Positions 44,403 through 53,334 of a stretch of 64,000 nucleotides of DNA are shown piece by piece. Positions within the stretch are counted from its first letter, which is position 1. Every line of letters begins with the position of its first letter. Position numbers and translations under genes: made by a program. The DNA comes from an uncultured Neomegalonema sp. (GTDB lineage: Bacteria > Pseudomonadota > Alphaproteobacteria > Rhodobacterales > Rhodobacteraceae), in the NCBI GenBank assembly GCA_937928005.1, contig CALFVD010000028.1, positions 1 through 64,000 on the forward strand, read 5' to 3'. Under the pieces are notes generated by a model, which searched no databases, was not told the origin of the DNA, and was given only the letters and a program-made list of their open reading frames with translations.

Positions 44403-45595
44403 TACTGGTTACTCCCTTTACGGCCAAGCTCATTGAGGGGCAGATAGGGCACCACGCCGGAGCCTCCCCCACCGCCACCGACGGATTCGTCGAGGATAAT
44501 TTTATCAATGCCACCCAAGACACGCTCCATCGTCTCTAGGTAGAGGCGTTGGCGGGTGACTTCGGGGGCTTTTGCGTATTCTTCCTGAATCGCCGTGAAG
44601 CGCGCGGCCTCACCCTCTGCATCCTTGACGACGCGGGCGGTATACCCGTCGGCGTTTTCCAGAAGCTGGGCGCTTTCACCGCGTGCATCGGCGAGTTTTT
44701 GGCGCGAGTAACCCTCGGCCTGTAGCTGAAGCGATTCCTGTTCCTGTGTGGCCTTGGTCACGTCATCGAATGCCTCGACAACAAGGTCGGGCGGCGCGAC
44801 GGAGACGAAGTTGACGCGGATGACATTCACGCCGGATTGGTAGCCGTCGAGCGTCGTCTGGATCAGGTTGCGCACTTCCTGCGTGATGATGCCGTCGCGG
44901 TTCAGCACGGGTTGGATTTCGGATTTGCCGATCACTTCGCGAATCGATGCCTCGGACACCGCCTCAATCGTCTGTTCGGGCAAAGCGAGGTTGAAGAGAT
45001 AGGCGGAGGGGTCGGAGATGTTCCAGACGATCTGGAAATTCACATCGACCACGTTCTCGTCGCCCGTAAGCATCAGCCCTTCGTCGCGAATGCTGCTACG
45101 GCTGTTACGGTTGACGCGGGTGTTATCCACACCGACTTCGACCGAACGTTCGTCGGTGACTTGCAGCGTTTCATGCGTCTGAATCGGCCATGCGGCGAAG
45201 TTCAGGCCCGGCGAACGCGGGGGTGGAGAATATTCGCCCAAAGTCAGCACGATGGCCTTTTCGTTGGTCTCGACCTGAAAGACGGATGCCCAGATCCAAG
45301 CCGCAACCAGAAGAATCGCACCGATGCCAACTAGTGCTTTAGCGGGCAAGGGATCGCCGGGACCGCCGCCACCGTTGCGGCTGACCGCGCGGCGAAAACG
45401 TTCTTGCCCCTGTCGGAACAATTCGTCGAGGTCGGGGGGCTGTTGGCCGCCCCCGCCTCCCCCACCGCCGGGGCCACGTCCGCCACCGCCGCCGGAGCCA
45501 CCGCCCCATGGGCCGTTTCCATTGCCGCCGCCACCGCCGCCGCCAGATGAACCGCCGCCGCCCCAAGGGCCGCCAGAGTTATTGCTCCAGGGCAT
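44402..45595 (-). CDS. hflK: FtsH protease modulator HflK
   Basis: A 397-residue SPFH protein. The N-terminus (about 1-60) is a glycine-rich, low-complexity region typical of HflK, followed by one helix (ALVGIGAILLVAAWIWASVF) and the SPFH domain (SVEVGVDNTRVNRNS; VNFVSVAPPDLVVEAFDDV) with a coiled coil (DARGESAQLLENADGYTARVVKDAEGEAARF). GAGGAG precedes ATG 45595. It is the first gene of the hflKC pair. The usual downstream serC/degP genes are not adjacent. Confidence 0.94.
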   Translation of the reverse strand: MPWSNNSGGPWGGGGSSGGGGGGGNGNGPWGGGSGGGGGRGPGGGGGGGGQQPPDLDELFRQGQERFRRAVSRNGGGGPGDPLPAKALVGIGAILLVAAWIWASVFQVETNEKAIVLTLGEYSPPPRSPGLNFAAWPIQTHETLQVTDERSVEVGVDNTRVNRNSRSSIRDEGLMLTGDENVVDVNFQIVWNISDPSAYLFNLALPEQTIEAVSEASIREVIGKSEIQPVLNRDGIITQEVRNLIQTTLDGYQSGVNVIRVNFVSVAPPDLVVEAFDDVTKATQEQESLQLQAEGYSRQKLADARGESAQLLENADGYTARVVKDAEGEAARFTAIQEEYAKAPEVTRQRLYLETMERVLGGIDKIILDESVGGGGGGSGVVPYLPLNELGRKGSNQ

Positions 45596-45774
45596 TTGCG
45601 CTCCTCGCTTTATTCGTCTCGCGCATTGCGCGCGTACAGAAAATCTGGGTCGTTCTAGGCGGGAACCGTCTCTGGTTCAACGCCACTCTCGCCTTACGTG
45701 ACGATTTGGTACATAGGAGGGCGCTGTTCAAGGTGATGCGACCAGATGGATGCAGGTTGTGGGGAGAAACGGGC

Positions 45775-46341
45775 ATGACGGATAATGTGCGGGCGCAGCT
45801 TTATCTGGCCATTGATACGGGGGGTGTGGATGCTTTGCCCGCATTGCTGGCCGAGGTGGCGGTGGCCTGTGTCCGGCTGACAGTAGCTAGCGAGGCGGAT
45901 GTGCCGGTGGCGGTTGCGTGCCGCGCCTATTGCCATGAACGCGACATTCCGCTGGTGATTGCGGCGGGGGATGACCTCGCGATTATGGTGGCACGGGAAT
46001 CGGGGGCGGACGGGGTTCACCTGATCGGATCGCCCAAAGCTGCACCATGGGTGCGTGACCAGCTCGGCGACGACGTGATTGTCGGTATTGATCCCGGCCC
46101 CTCGCGCCATGACGCCCTGATCGCGGCGGAGAGTGGGGCGGATTACGTGTCGCTCAACGAGGATTGGCCCGAAGATGGAGGCGTGCCGGACGAGATCGTC
46201 TGGTGGTCGCAGATGATCGAAACACCGATGGTGGTGGAGAATGCAGGTGATGCGGCACGCGCGGCCTTGCTGCGCGAAATGGTGGAATTCGTAATGACCG
46301 ATGCTGGCGGAGCGCGGGCGATGGAGGCTGCGTTGGTGTAG
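45775..46341 (+). CDS. ThiE/TenI-like TIM-barrel protein, probably not a true thiamine phosphate synthase
   Basis: A 188-residue barrel with the ThiE/TenI layout: LAEVAVACVRL, CHERDIPLVIAAGDD, GADGVHLIGSPKA, DDVIVGIDPGPSRHDALIAAESGADYVSL, TPMVVEN. The segment that is INDR in catalytic ThiE reads AAGDD, and the GVHLGQ-like segment reads GVHLIGS, so key pyrophosphate and pyrimidine contacts appear lost. GGGGAGAAA precedes ATG 45775. It ends 6 bp from the convergent permease gene. No other thiamine gene lies nearby. Confidence 0.65.
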   Translation: MTDNVRAQLYLAIDTGGVDALPALLAEVAVACVRLTVASEADVPVAVACRAYCHERDIPLVIAAGDDLAIMVARESGADGVHLIGSPKAAPWVRDQLGDDVIVGIDPGPSRHDALIAAESGADYVSLNEDWPEDGGVPDEIVWWSQMIETPMVVENAGDAARAALLREMVEFVMTDAGGARAMEAALV

Positions 46342-46347
46342 GGTTTC

Positions 46348-47442
46348 CTACACCGTGTTCAGCATCCAACCGATTACCACGACCTGCGGCACCGTTAACA
46401 AGGGGAGTAGCAAGGCCGCTTTCAAACGGCCCGTGACTTCCTTGAGGACCATGATTTCTGTGTAATCAGTGGCGGCACCGGCCATTAGGAAGGTGAAGGC
46501 ATTGCCCGGTGCGGCGGCGCGAGTCATCAGGTCTGCGGCGATGGGGACCGACCCTTCTGAGCATACCTCGATCAGCGTGGCGGCCAAGAGAGTCGTGAAC
46601 AATCCGAAGAGAGTGGCGCCAAACCATGTTGCGAAAATCTCTGTTGGCACGGTCGTTTGGATGATTGCCGCCAGAACCACACCGAAGAACAGCCAGCGCA
46701 GAACCATCTTGCTTGCGCTTATGGATCGTTGCGCGACGTCGCGGACGAAAGCCCAATCGTAACGCTGTGCTTTCAGACCGGCCTTCGCCTCGGCCCAGAC
46801 ATGGAAATTATCGGGTAGGTCGATGCGGTTCTCATTGGGTTTGACCCTGCCCGCGCGCTCCAAGGCTTCGACGGCCAATCCAGCAATCAAGGCGATGACG
46901 AGGGATGCGATGATGAACACCACCATCCAACCCCAACCCATCATCACACCGATAATGATCGTCAGGGACAGGGAATTCCACGGCGAGGCGATGAGGAAGG
47001 CGAAGACTTGACCGAGGCTTGCGCCGCGTTCGTATAGCTTGGCCCCGACCATCAGGACGCCGTGGTTGCACAGATCAAGGAAGAATCCGGCAAGCACCGC
47101 CCGCGCAAGGCTTTTGGCTCCCTGATCGCGCCCGATGATGCCGATGACGAATTGACGTGGAACCCGGTCGATCAAGCCCACGGCCACCATACCGATGAGG
47201 ATGCCCCACCACATCAAGTTCATCATCTCGCGGATTGCATGGGTGAAATGCCCAACCCCGAACAGATCGCCATGATCAAGAACGAATGAAGCAAGATAGG
47301 CGACAACGATCACCACCCCAGAAGACCAGAGCAACCAATCGCGCTTGCGCGCAGGCGTAGCGCCGTCATTCGTCTTTGTGTTGCCGCCGCAACAAGCCAT
47401 CGCTTTCGCGCGGGCAGGAGATGGATGAATCGAATCGGTCAT
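46348..47442 (-). CDS. YraQ/ArsP-type permease (DUF318)
   Basis: A 364-residue membrane protein with about eight to ten helices. A short cysteine-containing N-terminal tail (MACCGGN) precedes the helices; the family repeats FFLDLCNHGVLMVGAKLYERGASLGQVFAFLIASPWNS and LIEVCSEGSVPIAADLMTRAAAPGNAFTFLMAGAATDYTE are clear. Some relatives export organoarsenicals; others have unknown substrates. No arsenic genes are nearby, so the substrate stays open. Confidence 0.85.
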   Translation of the reverse strand: MTDSIHPSPARAKAMACCGGNTKTNDGATPARKRDWLLWSSGVVIVVAYLASFVLDHGDLFGVGHFTHAIREMMNLMWWGILIGMVAVGLIDRVPRQFVIGIIGRDQGAKSLARAVLAGFFLDLCNHGVLMVGAKLYERGASLGQVFAFLIASPWNSLSLTIIIGVMMGWGWMVVFIIASLVIALIAGLAVEALERAGRVKPNENRIDLPDNFHVWAEAKAGLKAQRYDWAFVRDVAQRSISASKMVLRWLFFGVVLAAIIQTTVPTEIFATWFGATLFGLFTTLLAATLIEVCSEGSVPIAADLMTRAAAPGNAFTFLMAGAATDYTEIMVLKEVTGRLKAALLLPLLTVPQVVVIGWMLNTV

Positions 47443-47668
47443 GGGGTATTCTCCTTGAACAACAGGAGATATGGACCCTCCACTAACAGGAGACTCAAGG
47501 GGTATTTTGAAGAAGGGGCAAAAACGGTTTTTTGAGCGGCTAGCTTGTTTTGCCGGGGTGGCTGATTTTTATGCGTCGAATATCGGTTGCATAGGTCGAT
47601 TCCCGGCTTGATGAGGAACGTCAGATCGCTCACACCATAGGGGTGCATGACGCCGGAGGACAGCGCCC

Positions 47669-48115
47669 ATGAAGCTCGACATCATCATCGCGACTGATCC
47701 GCGCGATATCGGCGTGTGCATGGCTCTGCGCCGGGCCGTCTTTATTGATGAGCAAGGCGTCTCCGAAGCGGAGGAGGTGGACGGCGAGGACCATGCCTGC
47801 ACCCATGTCCTCGCACGGCTAGGCAATGTTCCGGCGGGGGCAGCCCGGTTTCAGTACCGCCAAGACGCAGGTAAGCACTACGCAAAGATACAGCGCGTCT
47901 GTGTACCCGAAGGGCTACGGGGTCATGGGGTTGGCGCAGCGGTGATCACGTTCATCGTGGCGCAGGTCCGGGAGGAAAAGCGCACCCGCATCATCCGCCT
48001 TGGCGCACAAACCCACGCCCTCGCTTTCTATCAAGGGTTGGGATTTCAGGAATACGGCGAGGAATATGACGATGCCGGGATACCCCACAAAGATATGGAG
48101 ATGAAACTGCGCTAA
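47669..48115 (+). CDS. GNAT N-acetyltransferase, ElaA/YjcF-like
   Basis: A 148-residue acetyl-CoA-dependent acetyltransferase. Motifs are ALRRAVFIDEQGVSEAEEVDG at the start, AGAARFQYR, then AKIQRVCVPEGLRGHGVGAAVI for CoA binding and ALAFYQGLGFQEYGEEYDDAGIPHKDMEM, which is the ElaA/YjcF-type ending. GGAGGA precedes ATG 47669. The substrate is unknown. A second GNAT follows on the same strand 33 bp later. Confidence 0.85.
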   Translation: MKLDIIIATDPRDIGVCMALRRAVFIDEQGVSEAEEVDGEDHACTHVLARLGNVPAGAARFQYRQDAGKHYAKIQRVCVPEGLRGHGVGAAVITFIVAQVREEKRTRIIRLGAQTHALAFYQGLGFQEYGEEYDDAGIPHKDMEMKLR

Positions 48116-48148
48116 AATGGTTCGCGGCACCCCCCATAAGGATAGCCA

Positions 48149-48631
48149 ATGTCTGTAACAGTTCGACCATTCACCGTGAAGGATTCCGAGGCATTCCTTG
48201 GCCTTCATCGTGCCTGTATGCAGCATTACGAAATCCCCCCAGCCACTCAGGCGCAAGAAGAACGGATTATCTCGTTACTTCTTGCGGAGCAGCATATGGC
48301 ATGTCACCTCGCCTTCGATTGCAATCGCCCTGTTGGCTTTGCCTCATGGGGGCTGAATTTCCCGGCGGGTGCAGGCATTTCCCTCGTGATGAAAGAACTT
48401 TTCGTATCCCCTGAGGCGCGAAAGAAAGGCGTCGGCAGATCATTACTATACGCCCTTGTCGATGTCGCGCGAGCCGAGGGTTGCGTGCGTTTTGATTGGG
48501 CGACGGACGGATCAAACGGCGCGGCACAGCATTTTTACGCGGCGCTTGCGGCCCCTGAGATGGCCAAGCGCAATTACCGCGTTTCCAAAGCTGAATTCGA
48601 CAGTTTTCAGGAGCGTATTGCCAATATTTGA
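48149..48631 (+). CDS. GNAT N-acetyltransferase
   Basis: A 160-residue acetyltransferase. MKELFVSPEARKKGVGRSLLYALVDVA is the CoA-binding motif, and FDWATDGSNGAAQHFYAALAAPEM the C-terminal motif. It is a different subfamily from its neighbour and may be co-transcribed with it. The substrate is not predictable from sequence. Confidence 0.85.
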   Translation: MSVTVRPFTVKDSEAFLGLHRACMQHYEIPPATQAQEERIISLLLAEQHMACHLAFDCNRPVGFASWGLNFPAGAGISLVMKELFVSPEARKKGVGRSLLYALVDVARAEGCVRFDWATDGSNGAAQHFYAALAAPEMAKRNYRVSKAEFDSFQERIANI

Positions 48632-48783
48632 GAAGATTCTCATGTCCTCCACATCAATAATTAGATGAATCGCCTGCCATCTTCTGGGTTGTCGCTTCTG
48701 GATCGCAAAAACAAGATACCATCGGTTTCAAAACTACGATTGAATCCTGAGAACAGCGCATACCGCCGCCTGTCACCTTTCAC

Positions 48784-48875
48784 TAAGCGAATTGCGATTA
48801 TATTGAATCACCAAGTGCCATGTTTTGCGCGGCTCTTGGCGCGAAACATGGCTCAGGTTTATCGTAAATCGCTAT
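48784..48875 (+). repeat. Family A hairpin repeat, copy A5
   Basis: Begins TAAGCGAATTGCGATTATAT and ends ATCGTAAATCGCTATA. The stem pairs GCCATGTTTTGCGC with GCGCGAAACATGGC around GGCTCTTG, with one G-U pair, the longest stem of the family. It lies in the 334-bp gap upstream of the ABC binding-protein gene, between it and the preceding acetyltransferase gene; nothing else was identified in that gap apart from the promoter it must contain. Confidence 0.88.
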
Positions 48876-48965
48876 ATCTTGACATCGCTGCATCGCAACC
48901 GCACCGTTACGGCGTCAACGTTTTGAAGCGGGCCGTTCTCGTTTCGCCGTGCAAGGAGATTTCCG

Positions 48966-50564
48966 ATGTTGTTCAGAAAACCCGCCAGCCTGCTCTCGGC
49001 TGCTGCTCTCGCCCTCGTAATTGGCGCAACGGCACCAGCTTGGGCCGATACGCCGAAAGATACGCTCGTTGTCGCCGATAAGATCGACGATATCGTCTCT
49101 ATTGATCCGGCGGAATCCTTTGAGTTCTCCGGCAACGATATGCTCAACAACGTGTATGATACGCTGGTTGAGCTGGACCCCTCAAACCTTGGGCCGCTTG
49201 TGCCGGGTCTGGCAACGGAGTGGTCGCTGGGCGATGATGGCGTGACCTATACCTTCAAGATCCGCGATGGCGTGTCATTCCATTCCGGTAATCCGGTCAC
49301 GGCGGAAGACGCGGCGTTTTCGCTGCAACGCGCAGTCATCCTGAACAAAACGCCGAGCTTCATCCTAAACCAGTTCGGATTTACCGCCGATAACGTGGCT
49401 GAGAAGATCAAAGCCACCGGCGACATGGAACTGACTATCGTCACCGACAAGCCCTATGCGCCGTCATTCTTCTATAACTGCCTAACCGCTGTGGTCGCCT
49501 CCATCGTCGACAAGAAGACAGTGATGGAGAACGAAGCGAACGGCGATATGGGCTATGAATGGCTCAAAACGAATACGGCTGGGTCTGGTGCCTATAAGCT
49601 GCGCGTATTCAAGCCCGCCAATAGCTATGTGCTCGACCGCGCGGGCGAATACTGGCGCGGCGATGTGCCGATGAAGCGCATCTTCGTGCGCCATGTGGCC
49701 GAACCTGCAACCCAGCGCCTTCTGCTGGAACGCGGCGATATCGACGTCGCGCGCAAGCTGACTCCAGTGGATATCGATGGCATCGCGGATAACGAAGACG
49801 TCAAGGTCGATAACGAGGTGCGCGGGCGCATCATGTATGTGGCGCTGAACCAGAAGGTCGAACCGCTAAATAACCCAAAAGTCATTCAGGCGATCAAGCA
49901 TCTGATCGACTATGATGGCATGTCGAACAGCTTCCTCAAGGGTCAGTACAAGGTGCATCAGGCATTTCTGCCCGAAGGGTTCCTCGGCGCATCGACTGAG
50001 AAACCATACACATTCGATGTCGAAGCTGCCAAAGCGTTGCTCGACGAGGCCGGGGTCGGCGATATCTCGCTGCGCATCTTCGTGCGTAACGATCAGGATC
50101 GGCTAGAAATGGCACAATCGTTCCAGAACACGCTGGCGCAGGCCGGGATCAAGGCAGAGCTTCGCACGGGGACCGGCAAGGAGATTTTGGGTGAATACCG
50201 TGCGCGCAAGCACGATATCTATCTGGGCGCATGGGGACCGGATTATCCCGACCCCCACACAAATGCCGATACCTTCGCTCGCAACCCCGATAACTCGGAT
50301 GAAGGTAAACATACCGGTATCCTCGCATGGCGGAACGCATGGACGGCAACTGAGGTCAATGATCTGACTAATGCTGCCGTGCTGGAAAAAGACAGCGACA
50401 AGCGGGCGGCGATGTATATGGAGATCCAGAAACTCCATCAGGAAAGCTCGCCCTTCGCACCGATGTTCCAGCTAATCCAACAGGTCGCAATGCGTAAGGA
50501 AGTGGGCAATTTCTCGCAAGGTGGCTCAATACACTCGGTCTTCTACTGGCCGACAACGAAGTGA
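48966..50564 (+). CDS. Peptide/nickel-type ABC transporter substrate-binding protein
   Basis: A periplasmic family-5 solute-binding protein of 532 residues. The signal peptide ends ATAPAWAD. Family motifs are VSIDPAESFEFSG, LVPGLATEWSLGDDGVTYTFKIRDGVSFHSGNPVTAEDAAFS, GSGAYKL and the C-terminal LGAWGPDYPDPHTNADTF segment. AAGGAG precedes ATG 48966. It leads the ABC operon, but a strong terminator and repeat C2 separate it from the permease genes. The substrate may be an oligopeptide or another small molecule. Confidence 0.9.
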   Translation: MLFRKPASLLSAAALALVIGATAPAWADTPKDTLVVADKIDDIVSIDPAESFEFSGNDMLNNVYDTLVELDPSNLGPLVPGLATEWSLGDDGVTYTFKIRDGVSFHSGNPVTAEDAAFSLQRAVILNKTPSFILNQFGFTADNVAEKIKATGDMELTIVTDKPYAPSFFYNCLTAVVASIVDKKTVMENEANGDMGYEWLKTNTAGSGAYKLRVFKPANSYVLDRAGEYWRGDVPMKRIFVRHVAEPATQRLLLERGDIDVARKLTPVDIDGIADNEDVKVDNEVRGRIMYVALNQKVEPLNNPKVIQAIKHLIDYDGMSNSFLKGQYKVHQAFLPEGFLGASTEKPYTFDVEAAKALLDEAGVGDISLRIFVRNDQDRLEMAQSFQNTLAQAGIKAELRTGTGKEILGEYRARKHDIYLGAWGPDYPDPHTNADTFARNPDNSDEGKHTGILAWRNAWTATEVNDLTNAAVLEKDSDKRAAMYMEIQKLHQESSPFAPMFQLIQQVAMRKEVGNFSQGGSIHSVFYWPTTK

Positions 50565-50593
50565 AACGCTTGCGTTTCATGCCGGACGACCGC

Positions 50594-50727
50594 CTAGTGG
50601 ATCGACCGAGACATTTGAGTACCGGTTCTGAAAAACAGACGTTTGATGCAAGCTATTCAAATGTCGAAATAAGTTGATCCACCAAACCAAAATCTAGTGG
50701 GTTCGTTTCGTTGGAAACAATCCACTA
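50594..50727 (+). repeat. Family C composite palindrome, copy C2
   Basis: This copy reads CTAGTGGATCGACCGAGACA through ATCCACTAA and is the reverse complement of C1 (1264-1398). It includes the terminal sub-palindrome CTAGTGGGTTCGTTTCGTTG. It lies 30 bp after the binding-protein gene and before the terminator, within the ABC operon. Confidence 0.85.
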
Positions 50728-50761
50728 ACGGTCAATCCAGTATCTCGCTGAATGAAGGTCA

Positions 50762-50795
50762 GCCTCGGATGCACAGCGCATCTGAGGCTTTTTTT
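50762..50795 (+). terminator. Intrinsic terminator inside the ABC operon
   Basis: GCCTCGGATGC pairs with GCATCTGAGGC with a small loop (ACAGC) and is followed by TTTTTTT. It lies between the binding-protein gene and the first permease gene. It probably limits read-through, so that binding protein is made in excess over the membrane parts. The permease genes may also have their own promoter in 50796-50870. Confidence 0.85.
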
Positions 50796-50882
50796 CATCT
50801 GCACCGTATCTCTCGATACCTTGCGCAGAACGGCGCGTCATGCAGTAGTGGCTCGATAAGCAATTCCAGCAAACGAGGCGTT

Positions 50883-51971
50883 ATGGCGATTACGGACGTG
50901 GAAGACCATACCGATACTGCTGGTTATCGGCGTGTTGAACGCCTCTTCGCCCTTGCCAAGAGCACCGCGTCATTGCTGGTGACGCTGGCGGTCACGATCC
51001 TTGGCCTGCTGGCCATTACCTTCATCATCGGGCGCGTGGTTCCCATCGACCCCGTGCTGGCGGTGCTGGGAGAGCGGGCGACCGCTGAACAGGCCGAAGC
51101 CGCGCGCGAGGCGATGGGGCTGAACGAGCCGCTTTGGTATCAGTTCGCCCTCTATGTGCGCGATGCGGTGCAATTCGATTTCGGCAAGTCCACGCTGACC
51201 TCTCGACCCGTGATCGAGGATATCGCCCGCGTGTTTCCCGCCACGCTGGAGCTGGCCACCATCGCGACGATCTTCGGGGTGCTGCTCGGCGTCCCCGCCG
51301 GGGTGTTGGCCGCGACCAAACCGGGAAGCTGGATCGACCAGTTGGTGCGGCTGATCGGGCTGATGGGTTATTCGATGCCGATCTTCTGGCTCGGATTAAT
51401 GGGGCTGTTGGTCTTCTACGGACAGCTTGGCTGGGTCGGAGGGCCGGGGCGGCTCGATACGTCCTACGAGTTCATGTATGATCTGGATGTGCCACAGCGG
51501 ACCGGGGCAATCTTGCTCGATACGGCGCTGGCCGGGGCGTGGGATATCTTCCGCAATGCCCTGACGCATATCATTCTTCCAGCGGCGGTCCTTGGTTATT
51601 ATTCGATGGCCTATATCAGCCGAATGACCCGTTCGTTCATGCTGGAGCAACTCAGTCAGGAATACATTACCACTGCGCGGGTCAAAGGAATGCCCGAATG
51701 GCGGGTCGTCTGGGTCCATGCCCTACGCAATGTGATGGTGCCACTGATAACCGTTATCGCGTTGAGCTACGCTAATCTGCTCGAAGGATCGGTGTTGACG
51801 GAGACGGTCTTCGCTTGGCCGGGCCTGGGCCTCTATATCACCAACGCCCTATTCTCGGCGGATATGGCGGCGGTGATGGGCGGTACGATCATGGTCGGGC
51901 TGGTCTTTATCGTGTTGAACCTGCTGTCAGACGTATTGTATCGCTTCGTCGATCCAAGGGCGCGGATATGA
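50883..51971 (+). CDS. ABC transporter permease, DppB-like
   Basis: A 362-residue inner-membrane protein with six helices. The N-terminal extension precedes TLAVTILGLLAITFIIGRVVPIDPV, and the coupling region EYITTARVKGMPEWRVVWVHALRN carries the EAA-loop. It pairs with the next gene product to form the channel. ATG 50883 follows GAGGCG; the frame runs back into the terminator without a site. It overlaps the next gene by 4 bp. Confidence 0.9.
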   Translation: MAITDVEDHTDTAGYRRVERLFALAKSTASLLVTLAVTILGLLAITFIIGRVVPIDPVLAVLGERATAEQAEAAREAMGLNEPLWYQFALYVRDAVQFDFGKSTLTSRPVIEDIARVFPATLELATIATIFGVLLGVPAGVLAATKPGSWIDQLVRLIGLMGYSMPIFWLGLMGLLVFYGQLGWVGGPGRLDTSYEFMYDLDVPQRTGAILLDTALAGAWDIFRNALTHIILPAAVLGYYSMAYISRMTRSFMLEQLSQEYITTARVKGMPEWRVVWVHALRNVMVPLITVIALSYANLLEGSVLTETVFAWPGLGLYITNALFSADMAAVMGGTIMVGLVFIVLNLLSDVLYRFVDPRARI

Positions 51972-52876
51972 ACGCCCTGAAGCGCGAATGGCTGCTCGAC
52001 CAGAACCCCGCATCACGCGGACAGGCGCGGCTGGGCCAGTTCTATCTTGGCTGGCTCAGACTGGTGCGCAATCCGCTGGCGGTGATCGGGCTGATCATCA
52101 TCGCGCTGTTGATCTTCATGGCCGCATTTGCGCCCCTAATCGCACCGCATGATCCCATCGCCCAGAATTTAGCAGGACGGCTACAACCGCCACTCTCGCC
52201 GGGGCATCTACTCGGAACCGACGAATTCGGGCGCGATATCTTTAGCCGGATCGTCTACGGCTCGCGCGTGACGCTCTACATCGTGCTGCTGGTCACGCTG
52301 ACGGCCCCGATTTTTGGCCTACTGATCGGCACGGTGGCTGGGTATTTCGGCGGATGGGTCGATACGGTGCTGATGCGGCTAACGGATATCTTCCTCGCCT
52401 TTCCGCGTCTGATCCTCGCACTGGCCTTCGTGGCGGCGCTGGGGCCGGGTATCGGGAATGCAGTATTAGCCATAGCACTAACGGCATGGCCACCCTATGC
52501 GCGGGTAGCGCGGGCCGAGACTCTGACGGTCAGGAAGTCCGACTATATTGCCGCCGTACAATTACAGGGGGCGGGCGCAGGGCGCATCCTTGCGCGGCAT
52601 ATCGCACCCATGTGCGTGCCTTCGGTTATCATCCGCGTAACGCTCGACATGGCGGGGATCATCTTGACCGCAGCAGGATTGGGCTTTCTGGGTCTGGGCG
52701 CACAGCCGCCGCTGCCCGAATGGGGGTTGATGATCTCGTCAGGGCGGAAATTCTTGTTTGATTTCTGGTGGGTGGCGACGATGCCCGGACTGGCGATCTT
52801 CATCGTATCGCTGGGGTTCAACCTGCTGGGTGATGGCCTGCGCGACGTACTGGACCCTCGGAGTACCGGCAAATGA
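51968..52876 (+). CDS. ABC transporter permease, DppC-like
   Basis: A 302-residue permease with a DppC N-terminal motif region and six helices. GTDEFGRDIFSRIVYGSRVTL and YIAAVQLQGAGAGRILARHIAPM (EAA-loop) are typical. The ATGA overlap joins it to the upstream permease. Its stop codon (52874-52876) overlaps the ATG of an A+T-rich ORF rather than directly the ATPase gene. Confidence 0.9.
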   Translation: MNALKREWLLDQNPASRGQARLGQFYLGWLRLVRNPLAVIGLIIIALLIFMAAFAPLIAPHDPIAQNLAGRLQPPLSPGHLLGTDEFGRDIFSRIVYGSRVTLYIVLLVTLTAPIFGLLIGTVAGYFGGWVDTVLMRLTDIFLAFPRLILALAFVAALGPGIGNAVLAIALTAWPPYARVARAETLTVRKSDYIAAVQLQGAGAGRILARHIAPMCVPSVIIRVTLDMAGIILTAAGLGFLGLGAQPPLPEWGLMISSGRKFLFDFWWVATMPGLAIFIVSLGFNLLGDGLRDVLDPRSTGK

Positions 52877-53334
52877 GCAAACCTAATATTACCGATTGGA
52901 TTAAGACCGCCGCTGTCGTTTTCGGTGTTGGTTTCGCATTCTACGAGTTCAGACTCGCGTCAGATATTAGCAAGCGTCAGAAAATCGAACAAGTAGGCAC
53001 TCTTATTAACGCTGCAAACAGCGAGAGGGTATTAGATTCTGCAACTTCGCTTCTAATTTACTCATATGAATCACCAACTAACAATACTTCAAAGAAAATA
53101 GAAATATTGCGAGCGATGACACCGTATCATGAACATCTATCTACTTGGGCTTTTTGCTATGATAGTAATTTGTGCGATCAACATCTGACCAAAGAATACA
53201 CCTGCAAACGACTCATAGCCTATGAAAGAACGACAAAAAAAATATTTGAAAATTTCAAAATTTTATATGGTGGCGAAAATCGACCACTGCAGAAAACTCA
53301 GCTCTGGGCTGATTGCAAGGCAACAGCATCGTGA
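52873..53334 (+). CDS. Foreign-looking hypothetical protein inserted in the ABC operon
   Basis: A 153-residue protein with one N-terminal hydrophobic helix (WIKTAAVVFGVGFAFYEFRLA) and a charged soluble part with four cysteines (FCYDSNLCDQ, YTCKRL, WADCKA). It shares an ATGA overlap with the upstream permease and a GTGA overlap with the downstream ATPase. The second half is visibly A+T-rich, with AAA, ATA and AAT codons unlike the flanks. The pentamer TGAGC occurs at both junctions (52874 and 53332). Removing the 458 bp between them would restore a direct permease-ATPase overlap. I do not recognise the family. Confidence 0.75.
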   Translation: MSKPNITDWIKTAAVVFGVGFAFYEFRLASDISKRQKIEQVGTLINAANSERVLDSATSLLIYSYESPTNNTSKKIEILRAMTPYHEHLSTWAFCYDSNLCDQHLTKEYTCKRLIAYERTTKKIFENFKILYGGENRPLQKTQLWADCKATAS

